This document shows, piece after piece, positions 62,371-64,000 of a stretch of 64,000 nucleotides of DNA. How positions within the stretch are numbered: position 1 is the first letter of the stretch; every line of letters starts with the position of its first letter. The position numbers and the translations under genes are program-made. The notes under the pieces are model-generated. The model did not search any database and was not told the DNA's origin. It was given only the letters and a program-made list of their open reading frames with translations. The stretch comes from UBA5189 sp040389445 (GTDB taxonomy: Bacteria; Chloroflexota; Limnocylindria; Limnocylindrales; CSP1-4), in the NCBI GenBank assembly GCA_040389445.1, contig JAZJZX010000013.1:124001-188000 (forward strand), in the 5' to 3' direction.

Positions 62371-64000
62371 ATGGACATCCTGATCCCGCTCATCGCGCTC
62401 CTGCCCATCGCCGGATTCCTGTTCACCGCCGCCGTCGGGCGGCGACTGGGCAAGCGCGCCCACATCGTGCCGGTGGCAGCCGTCGGCCTCTCGTGGGCGA
62501 TCGCCATGGTCGTCGTCTTCACCACCCTCACCGGCGGGTTCGGCGAAGCGGGCCTCGCCGTCAAACTGTGGGACTGGATCCCGGCCGGCGCCTTCCACAT
62601 CGAAGCCGCCTTCTTCGTCGACAACCTCACGGCTGCCCTCCTCATCGTGGTGACGACGGTCGGCCTGCTGGTGCACATCTACTCGATCGGGTACATGAGC
62701 CACGACCCCGGCTATTGGCGGTTCTTCGCCTACCTGAACCTCTTCATGTTCTCGATGCTGCTGCTCGTCCTCGGCGACAGCTGGCTGACGGTCTTCGTGG
62801 CGTGGGAGCTGGTGGGCCTCTCGAGCTACCTGCTCATCGGGTTCTGGTATCGCAAGAACTCCGCGGCGCTGGCCAGCAAGAAGGCATTCCTCGTGAACCG
62901 CGTCGGCGACGTGGGCTTCGCGCTCGGGATTATGGCGATCTGGGTCAACACCGGGACGCTCAACATCCGGGATTCCATCGAGGCGCTGACGCACCCGTTT
63001 ACGGGCGGGAACCCATGCATCCCCGTAGCCCCGGACCTGTCCTGCGCGTCATCGGATTTCACGATCCCGGTTGCCATCGTCGCCCTCCTGCTCTTCGCCG
63101 GGGCGATGGGCAAGAGCGCCCAGTTCCCGCTCCACGTCTGGCTGCCCGACGCGATGGAGGGCCCGACCCCGGTGTCGGCCCTGATCCATGCCGCGACGAT
63201 GGTCAACGCCGGCGTCTACCTCGTCGCCCGGGCCAACCCGATCTTCGCCAGCGCCCCCGAGGCGATGGTGGTGGTGGCCGGGATCGGGATCTTCACCGCC
63301 CTGCTCGCGGCGTCGATCGCCCTGACCCAGACCGACATCAAGCGCGTCCTGGCCTATTCGACGCTGTCCCAGCTCGGCTACATGTTCGCGGCGCTCGGCG
63401 TGGGCGCCTGGACGGCAGCGATCTTCCACCTGATGGCCCAGGGATTCACCAAGGGCCTGCTCTTCCTCGCCTCCGGTTCGGTCATCCACGCCGTCCACGA
63501 GGAGCAGGACATGCGGAAGATGGGCGGCCTCGCGAAGAAGATTCCGCATACCTACCGGACGATGTTGATCGGGGCGATCGGGATGGCCGGCATTCCGCCG
63601 CTCGCCGGCTTCTTCAGCAAGGACGAGATCCTCGGCGAATCCTTCGTGCTCGGGTTCGCCTGGGTCTGGGCGATCGGCGTGGTCGTCGCGATCATGACCG
63701 CGTTCTACATGTTCCGGCTCATCGGCCTGACGTTCTGGGGCGAGAGCCGCGTGGACACGACCGTCGAGCCGAAGATCCACGAATCGCCGCGGGTCATGAC
63801 CATTCCGCTCTGGCTGCTCGCCATCCCGGCGGTGCTTCTCGGCCTCGTCCTGGCCTGGCCGGGCCCGCCGCTCGGACCGCTGTTCGGGCAGTCCGGACCG
63901 GGCCTCCTCGCCGGCTGGCTGGAGCCGGTCTTCGCACCCGGCATTGAGATCCTGGGGCGCCACGAGGCCGAGTTCGCCATCTTCGGCATCGACGGCGTCC
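62371..64000 (+). CDS. nuoL: NADH-quinone oxidoreductase subunit L (cut by window edge)
   Basis: 543 residues seen, C-terminus outside the window. VFVAWELVGLSSYLLIGFWY, GAMGKSAQFPLHVWLPDAMEGPTPVSALIHAATMVNAG (about 236-280) and TDIKRVLAYSTLSQLGYMFAA are proton-pump signatures. A loop with CIPVAPDLSC adds two cysteines that could pair. An alternative GTG start lies two codons earlier, overlapping the nuoK stop. The lateral helix should lie beyond the edge. Confidence 0.95.
   Translation, partial: MDILIPLIALLPIAGFLFTAAVGRRLGKRAHIVPVAAVGLSWAIAMVVVFTTLTGGFGEAGLAVKLWDWIPAGAFHIEAAFFVDNLTAALLIVVTTVGLLVHIYSIGYMSHDPGYWRFFAYLNLFMFSMLLLVLGDSWLTVFVAWELVGLSSYLLIGFWYRKNSAALASKKAFLVNRVGDVGFALGIMAIWVNTGTLNIRDSIEALTHPFTGGNPCIPVAPDLSCASSDFTIPVAIVALLLFAGAMGKSAQFPLHVWLPDAMEGPTPVSALIHAATMVNAGVYLVARANPIFASAPEAMVVVAGIGIFTALLAASIALTQTDIKRVLAYSTLSQLGYMFAALGVGAWTAAIFHLMAQGFTKGLLFLASGSVIHAVHEEQDMRKMGGLAKKIPHTYRTMLIGAIGMAGIPPLAGFFSKDEILGESFVLGFAWVWAIGVVVAIMTAFYMFRLIGLTFWGESRVDTTVEPKIHESPRVMTIPLWLLAIPAVLLGLVLAWPGPPLGPLFGQSGPGLLAGWLEPVFAPGIEILGRHEAEFAIFGIDGV

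Overview
The window is very GC-rich, with dense genes, many ATGA/GTGA start-stop overlaps, GTG and TTG starts, lipoproteins and no sign of outer-membrane genes. Gene content (HspR-controlled chaperones, CsoR, KimA-type potassium transporters, a liv operon, a nuo operon with an odd gene set) fits a chromosome of an uncultured Chloroflexota lineage such as Limnocylindria, or possibly a deep actinobacterial relative. This assignment is inference. No phage, insertion sequence, CRISPR array, rRNA or tRNA was recognised.

Bases 1-10,400 (minus strand) form a copper and envelope-stress island. A two-domain multicopper oxidase is followed by two complete OmpR-type two-component systems in one overlapping operon. 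Further on come two SHOCT membrane proteins, a Met/Gly-rich secreted protein, a lipoprotein, a CCAHH-motif membrane protein, a cupredoxin, a DUF302 protein, a degenerate HMA-domain protein and two FtsX-like ABC permeases. Three of the probable promoters share 11-bp-phased direct repeats that look like response-regulator sites.

Bases 10,400-17,600 hold housekeeping and unknown genes: an acyl-ACP thioesterase, a nuclease-fold protein with a small partner, an SDR, acylphosphatase, the DNA polymerase III delta' subunit, an NYN-domain protein with basic repeats, and an acetyltransferase. Bases 18,000-23,400 are a complete branched-chain amino-acid type ABC operon (binding protein, two permeases, two ATPases); its LivG has an inserted hydrophobic hairpin. 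Bases 23,600-28,700 hold hpt, csoR with a palindromic operator, rsmG with a non-canonical start, and a phosphoesterase. Bases 28,700-34,700 are a potassium cluster: two tandem KimA-like transporters, a universal stress protein and two TrkA/RCK-type proteins, followed by a convergent nucleoside hydrolase lipoprotein.

Bases 36,400-44,000 are a heat-shock cluster (hsp20, hspR, lon, a dnaJ/cbpA-type gene, clpB) with a HAIR-like operator over the hsp20 promoter. Bases 44,000-52,100 hold a Nudix hydrolase, a cupin, purH, glpX, a peptidase S51 member, folK, an unknown gene and an NDUFAF7/MidA-type methyltransferase.

From 52,500 to the right edge runs a complex I operon in the order nuoA-B-C-D-H, a NuoI/NuoE-like fusion, a NuoF-like gene, an 880-residue fusion, then nuoJ-K-L. 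Membrane and quinone modules look normal. The NADH-input module does not: NuoI keeps one iron-sulphur motif, NuoE has lost its [2Fe-2S] domain, NuoF lacks one cluster cysteine and has an altered flavin/NADH loop, and NuoG is replaced by a ferredoxin-GltD-polyferredoxin fusion. This remodelled input arm is the strongest candidate for an undescribed system in the window.
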